64,000 bases of DNA from Otis tarda. Its lineage: Eukaryota; Chordata; Aves; Otidiformes; Otididae. Below the pieces are notes generated by a model. It ran no database searches. It saw nothing but the letters and a program-made list of their open reading frames with translations, and had not been told where the DNA came from. Below are positions 47,011-59,000 of this stretch, one piece after another (the first letter of the stretch is position 1; every line of letters starts with the position of its first letter). The position numbers and the translations under genes are program-made. Where the stretch lies: NCBI GenBank assembly GCA_026413225.1, contig CM048591.1, positions 5,657,001-5,721,000 on the forward strand, given 5' to 3'.

Positions 47011-47312
47011 ACGATGCATCCTACCTTCACCCTTATTGATGGGCATTGCTGTGATTTCTCTGTTTTGGTTGCCAAATATCATATTTTACCAAGGCTTCCT
47101 GCAGCCTCCTTTAAATGTGAGGCTGTCACTTCTTTTCAGCTTGTGGAAAGGCTTTTTTAGCAAATGGACAGTTGGGTTTTGTGCCGATGCAGTAAGGAGC
47201 AACCTTAAACATGATTTTTCTCCCATTGTCCCCTCCCTGGTAACTCCGTTGCCTGCGGAGCACCGCAAGGATGCTTGGACCAGAATTAAGGGGCTGGAAA
47301 AACAGCTTCAAA

Positions 47313-47472
47313 GATGTTCCATCCCTGGAAACATTCAAGGCTGGGTTGGGTGGGGCTCTGAGTAACCTAACCTTATCTGATTAAAGATGTCCCTGCTTCT
47401 TGCAGGGGAGTTGGACCAGATGACCTTTAAATGTTCCTTCCAGCCCAAATAGTTCTATCATTCTATTCTATG
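47313..47472 (+). mobile_element. CR1 3' end (5'-truncated)
   Basis: It starts GATGTTCCATCCCTGGAAAC, in the last codons of ORF2, and runs through the 3' UTR (GATGTCCCTGCTTCTTGCAG). It ends in decayed TTCTATCATTCTATTCTATG units. A 117-bp spacer separates it from the next CR1 copy in the same orientation. Confidence 0.92.
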
Positions 47473-47589
47473 GCATTTTTTTTATTTTGAAGATATGATA
47501 CATGTATCAAGTTTGTTTCTTAAGTTAAAAACAAACAAACAAAAAAAACCCCATTCCTATTTACTTATACCAAGGATGCAGCAGACAGG

Positions 47590-48336
47590 TAAGGTCCTGC
47601 ATGTGGATCAGGGCAATTCCGGGCACAAATACAGGCTATGTCGAGAATTGATTGGGAGCAGACCTGAGGAGAAGGACTTGGGGGTACAGGTGGATGAGAA
47701 GCTCAACATGAGCCGGCAATGTGCCCTTGCATCCCAGAAAGGCAGCTGCATCCTGGGCTGCATCAAGGGGAGCATGGCCAGCAGGTCAAGGGAGGTGATT
47801 CTGCCCCTCTACTACACTCTCCTGAGACCCCATCTGCAGTACTGCATCCAGTTCTGGAGCCGCCAACATAAGAAGGACGTGGACCTGTCGGAGTGAGTCC
47901 AGAGGCAGACCACGAAGATGATCAGAGGGCTGGAGCACCTCTCCTATGAGCACAGGCTGAGAGAGCTGGGGCTGTTCAGCCTAGAGAAGAGAAGGCTCTG
48001 GAAAGACCTCAGAGGGGCCTTCCAATATCTGAAGGGGGCCTACAGGAAAGATGGGAAAAAACTCTCCAGTATGGCCTGTTGTAATAAAACAAGGGGTAAT
48101 GGTTTTAAAGTAGAGAGAGATAGATTCAGATTTGACATAAGGAAAAAATTTTTTACACTGAGGATGGTGGAACACTGTCACAGATTGCCCAGAGAGGTGG
48201 TGGATGCCCCGTCCCTGGAACCGTTCAAGGCCAGGTTGGATGGGTCTCTGAGCAACCTGATCTAGATGCAGGAGGGCTGGACTGGATGATCTTTAAAGGC
48301 CTCTTCCAACCCTAACTATTCTATGATTTGATGATT
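47590..48336 (+). mobile_element. CR1 LINE, ORF2 C-terminus nearly open, plus 3' end
   Basis: It reads [99 protein letters not shown], the EVVDAPSLEPFKARLDGSL stretch and the canonical SNLI stop (TAG 48263-48265). One reading frame covers the whole stretch with a single internal stop, TGA at 47894-47896, just before VQR. The 3' UTR lacks the usual 'tcagggatgtccctgctcc' segment and ends ACTATTCTATGATTTGATGA. The upstream catalytic RT and endonuclease parts are missing, so it is a dead copy. Confidence 0.95.
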
Positions 48337-49370
48337 AAGCTAGCCCCAAACAGGTAAGACCAGAAGCTGTGAGCATTATACCTGTGTTAGAAGCTCAGTC
48401 CTGCACTATTTTTGCTAAGAAGGACCACACCAGCTCAGATTCGTTGCTTCAGGTAGGAAGAGCTGTTCGTCAGAATTAGTGCCGAGGACTCTGCAGAAAA
48501 CTGCATTATTCAGTATAAGGAGAGATTATCGATCATGAACAAGTGTTTTATACCCATGCTATTAACAGCAGCAGCTTTTGAAGCATAATCTACCCTCTTC
48601 CCACACACCTCTTCTCTCTGACTGATTGCTTGATGCAGAATTCACAGATCCAGCCAGGAAGGTCTTCTCAGAAGAAAGACAAGTGTAGATGAGGGCAGGG
48701 AAAGTGTGCAGGATACTAACAGAGAAGACATTAGGGTTGTTGTCCTGTATAAACCAGAAGAGTTTATAAACAGGAGCAAAATGAAATTAATAAGAATACT
48801 TGAAAAGAGAAAAGCCTTTCATTTTGCTATGGGGACTGGGAATCTGGCTCAAGCAAAGTCATTGTTAAAACTGCTCCCAGTACACCTTGCACGCCAAGGC
48901 TGTGATTTCAGACCCCGTGGGAGGACGTAGGAAATGTGCAGGGACCTTAGCAGGGTTTCTCCCCTCCTTGCTCTGTGCTATAGTATCAGCATGATCTCTA
49001 TACTTTTCAGGAATAAATTACAGGTATTTCTAGCAGCAAAATAAATTTAGTTTTCCTAGCTGCCTTCTTATCACGAGGTCTTTATCTTTGAAAGGTGTGG
49101 GAAAGGAGGAGTAATTTCAGCAGTACTTATCACACTGATCACAATTATTTTGCTGTTAGCTAAGTGCCCTACTGTTCATTCACTATATTGTCTCATCTTC
49201 AGCTGCAATACCTTTACAGAAAGGAACTAGGTGGTAATAAGGACTGATTTCTGGTTTAACGTATTCTTTTACAGAGTTTAAAGAGGTATTTATAATCACT
49301 CTTGCCTTCCAGTGTCACAATTGTGATTCAGGACTGAGCACCTAAGTCATTTGGCTGGATCCCACATTAC
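48337..49370. other. unique non-coding DNA
   Basis: No gene or repeat is recognised between two CR1 insertions of opposite orientation. The 74-codon frame at 48706-48930 has no known similarity. Confidence 0.55.
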
Positions 49371-49612
49371 ATCATAGAATGGTTTGGGTTGGAAGGGACC
49401 TTTAAAGCCCATCTGGTCCAACCTCCCTGCAAGGAGCAGGGACATCTCCAACCAGATCAGGTTGCTCAGAGCCCCATCCAACCTGGCCTAGGATGTTTCC
49501 AGGGATGGGGCATCCACCACCTTTCTGGGCAACCTGTTCCAGTGTCCTGCCACCCTCACTGTAAAAAAATGTTTTCCTTATGTCTAACCTGAATCAATTT
49601 CCTTCTCTTTTA
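49371..49612 (-). mobile_element. CR1 LINE 3' end, antisense
   Basis: On the plus strand it starts ATCATAGAATGGTTTGGGTT, the reverse of the CR1 tail. It continues through TGCAAGGAGCAGGGACATCT and the complement of the ORF2 end (GGGGCATCCACCACCTTTCT), to about TCTAACCTGAATCAATTTCC. It is the only CR1 3' end of this orientation in the 41-50-kb cluster. Confidence 0.95.
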
Positions 49613-52600
49613 AAATATCTCTCATGGCTTCCATCTCCTTCCCTGCCACCAAACATCCCAGCCAATATCTCTCTCTAGGATCCCCTGCACTGGCAGCTTT
49701 GTGGGGGGTCAAGACACAGAAATGTACCTCTTTTCCCTAGCTATTGCTTAGCACCAAGACCCTCTGCAGCCAGGGATGGGCGTGCCCCTCCCAAACAGAC
49801 CAGCTTTGACTTTGTCATGGCCTTGTGGACTGACGTATTTTGGAAGAGCACAGGTTTTTAAAATACAAGACTTTTCACAGACAGTGTGAGAGATGCTATC
49901 CCCTATTTAGAAGGGGATTCCATGTGTGATGCTCCTTTTTTTCAGGTGACTTACAGCACAGACATAACCTCACAGTACTGCAGGTAGAAAACAAGCAGAT
50001 CAGTCTCGTTGATGGAAGACACTGGACAAGAGAACTGTGCCCCCATACCATGCTGTATACAGGTGGATGAGGCTCCCATCATACACACCACCACTGAGTT
50101 TTCAAGAGCTGCCTGGGGTTAAGTAAATCCTTAATGGCTTGTTGCTGAGTCAAGGAAACTTCATGCTAGGCTAGCTGAGATAATGTGCATACGAGGATCT
50201 CTCCCTCCCTCATCACATCTCTCCCTCATCTGCCACCACCCTACTCTGCTTGCTGACTCCTAAACTGTGCCCACGAGGCACTGAAGACAATTAATCTTGG
50301 GTGTCTACTAGAACTGCCGATTTGCTTTCTTCCTCATTTCAAAGGTTGCTTGTTGTTAGGGTTTTGTTGTGTTTTAGTCACCGTATTACCTACAGAAAGT
50401 CTTCAAACACCCAGAATGGTTTATTTTAAACTATTTAAAAAATTTTAAAGTATTTAAAAATACAAGGAATTTTTAATGTCAGACAATATTCAAGATTTTT
50501 ATGACCTCGAGCATAAAGTCATAGCTGCCAGAGAGAAAAAAAGGATGCTCTGCTAAGGAGGTGCAGGAATTACCACTTTCCTCATAGCATCCTACATTCC
50601 TGCTTGGCAGCCCCTTAGTCCTTTGGATGCGAGTTGGTATTTTTCATTCTCTCACCACAGGAATGTCTTACACTTTTCTTCTAATGGAAAATGAAGTCAT
50701 CCTGAATCATGCTAGGTCTCACCAGAAAATAGTAAGATCCACTCTCTGAGTGACAGAGGAACTGGGCTTATCTCTTTCCCTTTAGTGGTTCCCACGGTAC
50801 CTCCTATCAAGCAGCTTCGGTTGTAAAAGAGCACAAATACCACATTTGCAGGCTAAAGAATGAGTTTCCACAGCATAGAAGGAATAGACACTTTGTACAG
50901 TGAAGAATAATATGTTTTCAGATAATAAGGCAAAGAGCCAGGGCTGAATTGTTTTAAAAAGCTCTGATTTCAGCTTCTGAGGAGCTTTAATCTTCACTGT
51001 AAGATGAATGTTTAATCAATATTTATTATTAAAGTGATTTCTAGCATCAGTTAGGATTTCAAGTTGGTTTTAACCCTTTGCATTTCCTTTGAGGTACATA
51101 TATGTGCATATGAACAGACACATGCATGCAATCTAAGGTAAGTACGACAGATTGAGAACAGAGATAGTGACACTTTGAAGCTGTTCAATTCACCAAAATT
51201 CACTTTACAATTTATCGGAACAGATTTCTTTTTCTCATTCCAAAGTCTTAATGCTGACAAATTAGGAATCTCCTCTTGCCTAGTTAATTAGTAAGGCATA
51301 GATTTTTAAATATCTCTGATATTTGAAGTGAAAATTGAAAATTTCAACTCAGAGGACTGGCAATTATCCAGAAAGTAATATAAATAGTGTCTTTCACTCT
51401 CTAACACCATTCTTCTGCCACAGATATGGATTACACTTCTAACCAACCGCTTCAAAAAAAAAAGATAAAATTGTTTAACATGGCCCCTGTGTTTCAGTGC
51501 ATGTCCAGCCTTTATTGAAATTTAACGACTAAATTTTATTTCCTTAGACTGCCTCCCTTCATGTGTTTACTATTAAAATTAAACTTGAAGTAAGAATTCA
51601 AAACACAAATAGCAATATTTTTCTTAATCATGTTTTTTTTTTTTTATCTGCTAGTTCCTGTAGCTAGAAGATAAATGCATCCTTACAGAGGAGGTATTAC
51701 TATCACTTAACTCCTTTTTGTACTTCTTGAGACTTGGAAACTTTGTCCCAACCAAAACATGCTGGCCAGTGATTCCTGACTGGGAAATGGCTCCAATACA
51801 GTAGAGGAGGTGTCTTTTATTCTAATTCATCTTTTTAGCTTTTTCTTCCTTCTACACTACTTTATGTAAACCCATATAGGGAGCTCTTCTGTGTACACAG
51901 GGTTTTTAACACTATAATTACTCATATAACAGAATCCTTGATCTGAAATGCAAAGTACAAAGCTTCTTCTGTTAATATGAATATTAAATGCTTCTTACCC
52001 TAAAGGCATGAAGAAAAGATGCTCTCAGATGATTTTCAGGCAGAGGCAACCTCAATGTTGACTGGTGAACAAAGGTCTGACCTGCGTGTTTGCTGAACAG
52101 AGAGTTCAGCTGAAACTATCTTGTAATAGTTTTCCATACATTTGGATCAGTTTAAAAAAAAAAAAATCCAAACCCATAATAAATTATCTGTAAGAAGACA
52201 GCCAAGCGGACCTCTAGCAGACACTTACCAAATGAATGTGATTCCTGCAGATCACTGTTGCGTGACTCTTTGTTATTGTTCAGCTGTCCTGAAAAATTGG
52301 AGATTTTGCTTTGATGTTTTTGTTTTTTTTTGTTATCAAATAAACTAGTAAAGAGGAGGCCAACATACTGCAGAAACTCATGGACCTTATGAAAATATCA
52401 CAGGACTTTCAATCTCCATACATACAACAGGAACCACTGGTTTGTAATTTCTAAAATCAGGTGAAAGACACTCACCATTCTCAGTCATTACATGAAACTC
52501 GAATATCTCCTTCAAACAGGAGATCACTAGTGCTGTGACTGTAAACTCTACTTTGAAGGGGTGTGTTTCAATCCAGTGTCAAGACCGATAAGAAGGCAGA

Positions 52601-52766
52601 GGATACACTTACAGGACTTTGGCCAGCTAACATACTCAATATTCCCCACACTCCCTACTACAACTGCAGCCCTACAATAACACAACCCCACTTACATCCA
52701 TCTGAGGAGATGCTGAGCCCCAGCTGGCTATTTATTCCAGCCCTTACATATGCTCAGCTGTTGCAT
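49613..52766. other. unique non-coding DNA
   Basis: No gene is recognised. Short A/T runs are present (51638, 52152). The plus frame starting at 52563 leads into the RT relic but shows no similarity before 52767. Confidence 0.5.
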
Positions 52767-52889
52767 AATTATAGGCCAATGTCTCTGAGCTGTGCATGCT
52801 GTAAAATTCACGAGCAGGTAGTTTGCAAATACATGGCTGACTATTTGGAACAGAATAATTTACTTGGTTTCTGTCAATGGGGTTTATAG
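52767..52889 (+). pseudogene. ancient LINE reverse-transcriptase fragment
   Basis: Forty codons of an open frame read NYRPMSLSCACCKIHEQV, then VCKYMADYLEQNNLLGFCQW, then a stop at 52887-52889. The NYRP(I/M)SL block, the CKI.E..V segment, the YLE.NNLL segment and the Q.G position match the conserved entry region of RT domains in CR1/L2/L3/Jockey-type LINEs, upstream of motif A. It differs from the main avian CR1 copies in this window and looks older (an L3- or L2-like branch is my guess). The usual GFRKG-type continuation after Q.G is not readable, so the copy is a short relic. Confidence 0.65.
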
Positions 52890-55800
52890 TCAAAGTATTC
52901 CTTTGTCACAGGTTACTGGGAGCTTCCAGGGATTTTCTTGTGCCCTTGCTAACAGTAAACAGGTGGATGCTATCATTTCACATTCCTGTTTTGGTCTTTT
53001 TGTTTTTTTTTTTACTGGAGGGGCAAAGTGCTCTGTATAACAAGCTCACATAAAATGTAAAATGCGCAGGACAGAACTATAAGTTAACTTTATGTCTGGA
53101 TTTAGTACTAGCCCTTTGCACTGAACGCCATTTGCATACATCAGAGATTCCTAGACTGCATGTGTCCAGGTCACTTATTCATTATTATAATTTATTTCTA
53201 GCACAGCAGTACCTAGAGGCCCCAGGGAAAGGCAGTTACACATACATGCATATAATGAAAAGATGGTTTTTACCCTGAAGAGCTCAGCACAGAGCTACCT
53301 GCCTGCTACAACAGCACCCCATGCAGAAATGCCAGAGATTTCTCTAAATGAGATGATACATTTATGTAGTGCAGTATAATGCCATGCAGAGACACTCTCT
53401 GTCCTGGAAGCAGTGTAGTTACGTCACTACAGACCTATATCTGGGCTAAATTTGCTGTAAATTATGTATAAACTGACAGCTACAATGCTTCTTGTTTTAG
53501 TTATCTCTGAAACTGCATTTCACTGTGTAGACTTATTCTTTAAATTTGCTACCTAAACAGAATAGGAAAAATGACACCCAAAGGTTTAAAATTGTCAGAC
53601 TCAGGAGACAATTCAGGGAAGAGGTACCATGGTGTCCACTGTCGATTTAGTTGTCAAAGTGGGCTAGCATTCCTCGAGAATGGTCTGAATGAACTTGTGT
53701 TCACTGGTGAGAAACAAACAAAAAACAAACAAAAAAAAACCAAACAAAAAACCTCACCAAACCCACAACCCAAAACCAATTTACTTTGTTTAGCAAGTAT
53801 GCATGTATTTTAAAATTCTCACACCTACTTTGGTACAAAGGTAGTCCTGGCTGGAATGAATTCCTCAGAGTAGCAATGATCTTACAGTGACAAATAAAAT
53901 TAAATTAAGACTAGATAATTTTTTTTAGATTTTTTTTTTCCTTTTTAGTAAGAAGTATCTTAGTACAGGCAAAAATTACTCCCAGGAAATCCCATGGTGT
54001 GTGCTACACAGGCAGCCAGATTACATTAACGCAGTGGTCCCTTCTGACTCAACAGTCCATTAACCTAAGTATGAAGTTAGAAGAGAAGGGGGGATAAAAC
54101 TTGACTGTGGAAGTAATTGATTTTTTCAGGTCAGAAATGAAATCAAATCAGAAAAGCAAACATAACTTAGGATCAGCAATTTTATTTATTTATTTATAAT
54201 GTTCAGCAAATTGAAACAATTTAGTCCAGGATGAGTATTTACATCAACCTGAGATAATCTGATTAAATTCCTTTCAGAACACGTTTAATAAAAGCATGAG
54301 TGGAATTCATGAAACCTAGGGGCAGATGTGAAGGGTGTCCTGGGAAAGGGGTAGTTTACAGGCCTTCTAGTCCCTTTGAGGAAATTTCTGTCACCTTGAT
54401 CCTCTGATCTGTTCCCTGTCTATACATGTTCATATGGATTACTTTTTATTTTCCAGCTGATATATAAAATTAAAAGCAAAACACTTTGTTTCATATTTCC
54501 CAGGGCGTTTGAGTGTTGGATTTGAGAAGGCCAGCTCAAAGAACAACATGATCTTTGTTACAAGCTTTATTTTACACAATGAATGACAACATGGAGCAGC
54601 TAGACAAAAAATCGGAATGGGAAATATTTTAAATATACATTAAAACATTATGGGAATTTTAATACTGTGACATTTTGTTCCATTTCAAAATGAGAAAAAA
54701 AGTTTTCAGGTGTCTGAATTTCTCTGAGATATTGAGATTCTGAGCAACAAGTAAGTCCAAGTTTTATCTAGGTACTCAATCTGACAACTCTCTGATATCT
54801 CTCTCTTCGGGCTTTTAGAGTAATTGCCATTTTCAAGGGGTTTGAATATTTCCCTATCCTCAAAATTCAGTTTACTTCTCCAAATGCCAATTTTATCTGA
54901 AATGAAGATGCCATCCTAAAAATAATTAAATAATTTTGTAAGAATAAAATACAAAAGCAGATTGGGATATTCCTTTTCCCTGTGGCTAATTTTTTCCCCA
55001 CAGGTCATAAAAGCTGTTGGAACAGTTATCATCCTGTTAAATTCTGGAATAGTACTTTTAAATAATTTAAAAAGTGATTTTTTTTTAACGTAATTACTAT
55101 CATTATATTTTTAACATGGGAGTGAACTAAGAGATAAATACCGTCTAAGTCAATAAATACCTTGGCCTGAAGCCCTGAAACTTTGTTTGTCTGTAAAGTG
55201 TTTATCTTACCGAATCCTCCCTAGAAAAACAAAATAATTATTGCTTAATGATAGTAGATGTGAGTTTTCTCTTTCAATTACCAAATAGGATGCTTAAAAT
55301 TTTTCCAGTATTAGAGAACCATCTCTTGAATCTGGTTGGAAATGGAGGAGCATAAAGTGAAACACGAGACAAACGCACAGGCACTTTTTTTTCTTGTTGC
55401 TCACAACACAAGTCGCAAGATAAGAGTTAGGCTTCCTCTCTGTGAACTTTGCAGGAATTGCTCCATTGCTGTTAGTCAATCAGGCCCCTGGGGAAGGTAA
55501 GATCCCATTTACTAATAAGATTTCAAGGGTCACCAAGGGAAGACTTTTCATTATAATGGTCTTGCTTTCTGAGGAATGGTAAAAGACTTTCCAAGGTGAA
55601 GTAATGAGAGATGGAATCGCTCTCTAATCTCTAGGAATTGCCTTTTTCTGTTATTAATATTACTTTCCCACCATAGGCTACAGCTCCAGAAAATATGTAA
55701 CACATGCCTAACATGAGACATATTTTCAAATCCCATTGATTTCCACGACATTCAGGCATGTGCTTAAAGTAAAATTATAGTTCCTTCTCCCCCTTGGCAA

Positions 55801-55960
55801 AAGAAATTATCCCTTGATTTAAAGAACATCATGCATACATATCAGTAAATAATTTTAAGTTCAAGACCCACAAAAAGGTATAGTAAATAATCATCTCATT
55901 CCCTATGCACCTTTCAAATCTTCATTTTCAGGGCCGTTGCTATTAACAGCTACTAATCAT
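52890..55960. other. unique non-coding DNA with simple repeats
   Basis: No gene is recognised. CAAA-rich simple sequence lies at about 53715-53780, TTTA units near 54182-54196 and T runs near 53001, 53930 and 55078. Confidence 0.55.
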
Positions 55961-56086
55961 GGATTCACAGAATAATTAAGGTCAGAAGGGACTAATCTAA
56001 TCTAGCCTGATGCTAAATGCAGGTGTAATTAAACCAAGTTGCACAGAACCTTGTCCAGTTGAGTTCTGAATATCTCCAAGAACGGA
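55961..56086 (-). mobile_element. older CR1 3' end, antisense
   Basis: GGATTCACAGAATAATTAAG and GTCAGAAGGGACTAATCTAA, then CAGAACCTTGTCCAGTTGAG and TTCTGAATATCTCCAAGAAC, fit the reversed 3' end of an old CR1 subfamily (remembered form: 'aatcacagaatcattaaggttgg', 'ttgtccagctgagttttgaatatctccaagga'). It is strongly decayed and lacks the young-type ATTCTATGA repeats. Confidence 0.75.
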
Positions 56087-59000
56087 AGTAGTAGTATTAT
56101 TTTTACTTTGATGCTGTTACTATTAAAATTATATATTGCAAATAAAGGAAGTATAAGTTGAGACCAAATCTCCTAGCTACTCTAAAAAGTGCCAGTTCTG
56201 TCATCAATGCCCTATATGAATTTTTAATCCATCCTTAAGTGGGATGTTCTCCTGAACCATGCAGTGAAAATTTGTTATTTAAGTCAACACAACTGAAGAA
56301 AAAAAAAATCATTGTGTTATCTGGAACTCCTGAGACGATGCCAACAATAATATAACTGTGCATTTACATGTCTTTGCCCTCCTTGCTCCCTTCCAGGTAA
56401 ATGGAAGCTCATAATATCCCAAAACTCATGGCAAACCTTCCTGTTAAAAGGGACAGAGGTAAGGTGGGTGATGATTGCATGGAAGGAAGAAAGAGCAGGC
56501 TGCAAGGGATCTTAGGAAGGGTATAAAAAAGAGGAGGGAACTCATACAAACTCTTACCTGGAATGCAAAGGCATTAATACCAAAACATAACTATGAGCTA
56601 AAAGCCTGCTATTTGTAGTAATTTTGCTATTGTGTCCGTTTTCAGAGGGGTGAGAGGTAGAGAAAAGGTGTGAACCATCAGCATGGTTCATCACCAAGAG
56701 CCTGGTACAGGTCAGACTCCAGTAGAAGGGGAAGGAGAAAAGGATGATGATGACCAGAATAACCAGGGGCAGATGAGGGAGGCCAATTGCCATACTGACT
56801 GATGGGAGTTATGAGCTGGTAGTGGACAGGAGCCTGGGGAAATACCTTAGAAATTAGGGGCAACAGTGGTCAGATCCCCTGGGGAAACCAGTTCCTAAAT
56901 GAAAGCTGAACAACATGAGAGAGAAGATGGCTTAGGAATAGAAATGGGAGCAATGGAATGAGAGTATAAGACTTGTAAAGTCTGTAAGGATTATTATAGA
57001 CACTATTAAATTGGAAGTGCCATTTTTCCCCCTCTCTTAAAACAAGCCGTGTGAGAAGGGGTACCATAGTGAACTAAAAATCACCCATTGATCCAAAAGC
57101 TACATCATCAAGCAGGGTTTTCATGCTCTCCTGGGCCTATCACAGAAGCCACCCACTGTTTCGATTTCCTTAACCCCTGCTGCTATAGCATTTTATAATC
57201 CTGTTGTATTGTTCTGTTTTTCTCTCTTCCTTTTGCTCTGTAAAAAGCAGACAGGGGATATATTTACAGAACTCGTTGTTCCTAAACTAGCACAGGCTGT
57301 AAATTATTCCTGAGCATCTGCTATCAGATTCTGATGGCTGTCCTTAGCCGCTTGATACAATCTTTGGGAAGTCAAAATTGAATATGCTTTCTCACCCTGT
57401 TCTGATCCAGTACTAGCACCAATCTCCTCCCTAATGTCTTCATCTCCTTTCAATTATTTTCCTCTCAATTACAGCCAAATCTACCCAGATTTTTTTTTTT
57501 TGCCAGTTTGAAACCATGTATTCTCACACTCCAGTTCTCAAACCAGATCTCTTCAGAAAACTTCTTAATTATCTTCTGTCATCTTAAAACAAGGGCTTAG
57601 ATAATCAGTCTTCGTAACAGCTAGTTTCTTTGCACACACCTTGGACCAGTTAGACTAAAAGAACAGAATAAATTCATTAGCAGTTACAGTTCCAGATTTG
57701 GGCCTCATGCCTGACTCCAGCAAAATCTATGAGATGCAAGGAAGGCACCTTGTTTAGTGATGCACAACACTGACAAGGGGTCCTTTTGCTTCTGAAGTTG
57801 AACTGACTCTTTCATGTGACAAAAGAGGGGGAAAAAAAAAAGCTAATTTCATCCCTGCTGTAACTCCAGTTTGCAATTATGGCTGTATGCACAAGACTTA
57901 CAAGAACACGGTGAAAGAGAGGGCTACTTCTTCCTCCCACAACATGTGCTTTGACATTCAAAGTTCAGAGTGATTACAGCAGATCAGCCTTGTGTCTTGT
58001 GGCCTGACTGAAGCATGTTCCTTACAAGTAGGCTCTTCACTGGATTTATATGGGAAGATACTGTGTGGTGATGTTAGCTTTCCTTATGACTCGCTGTATG
58101 CATTCCTTTATTTGGATATGAATTTTTGCTTCTTCTGTGATGTCCATAGATTCAAAGAGCAACTTGATAATAGAGTGCTAAGCATAATGTCAAATACCCA
58201 TTACTTTGCAAATTTGAGCTCATAATAACATAATACATTCTCCAGAGGTGATATGGCTTCTGAAGTTTCGGTTTATATTTCATGCAAACTGAGAAATAAA
58301 ACCACTACTTATATGTCATGGGTATTGTTAGTATCACTTTGAAGACCACTTCAGCATAACGTCTTCCTAAAATTTAATGTTTTCTTCTTTTGGGACATAA
58401 TATTTTCACTTTTGCGATCTTAGATAGTACAGCTCCACATATGCTGGTAAACTGGACACAAACACAAAGACTTTTACTAGTACACTAGTAACTACTAACT
58501 ACTGTGCTAGTAACTAATTTACTATATACTGGTAAATTCAACATTACAGTGGAAGTCCACAATCTATTTTGTTAAAATTGTTGGACTCATCCCGGGCATG
58601 GTTTTAGTGACTGCCATTTAGGGTTCTCCTAAACAGCCCTTGAAGTATCTTCTTTACGCATGTCACTTGTTAGTAACATGCATAAGTCTGTTCTTGGAGA
58701 ATCAGTGAGTCCAGTGGCACAGATGCAAGCCATTCCACAGAGGCAGGTCTCAGTGCAAAAGAACTATCCCTAGTTGCATTTAAATCACTTGAATAAAGCC
58801 ACTGAAATAAAATTACACATTCCTCCAATATTTTAAGGAATCCACAAAATATGAGTTCCATGTAGGACTGTAACATATCTTGTTCCGCAAATGAGTGGAT
58901 GAAGAAAACCTTAACCTACAACTTTTACTTTATACTTATGTTTTCTTGTTATCCCATATGACCTAGTAATTATTTTGCACTTTATTCCATGCTGACAGAT

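Noticed and set aside
58475..58535. Cluster of ACTAGT / CTAGTAACTA repeats
   Set aside because: Too short and irregular to distinguish from local slippage; no CRISPR-like repeat-spacer regularity.
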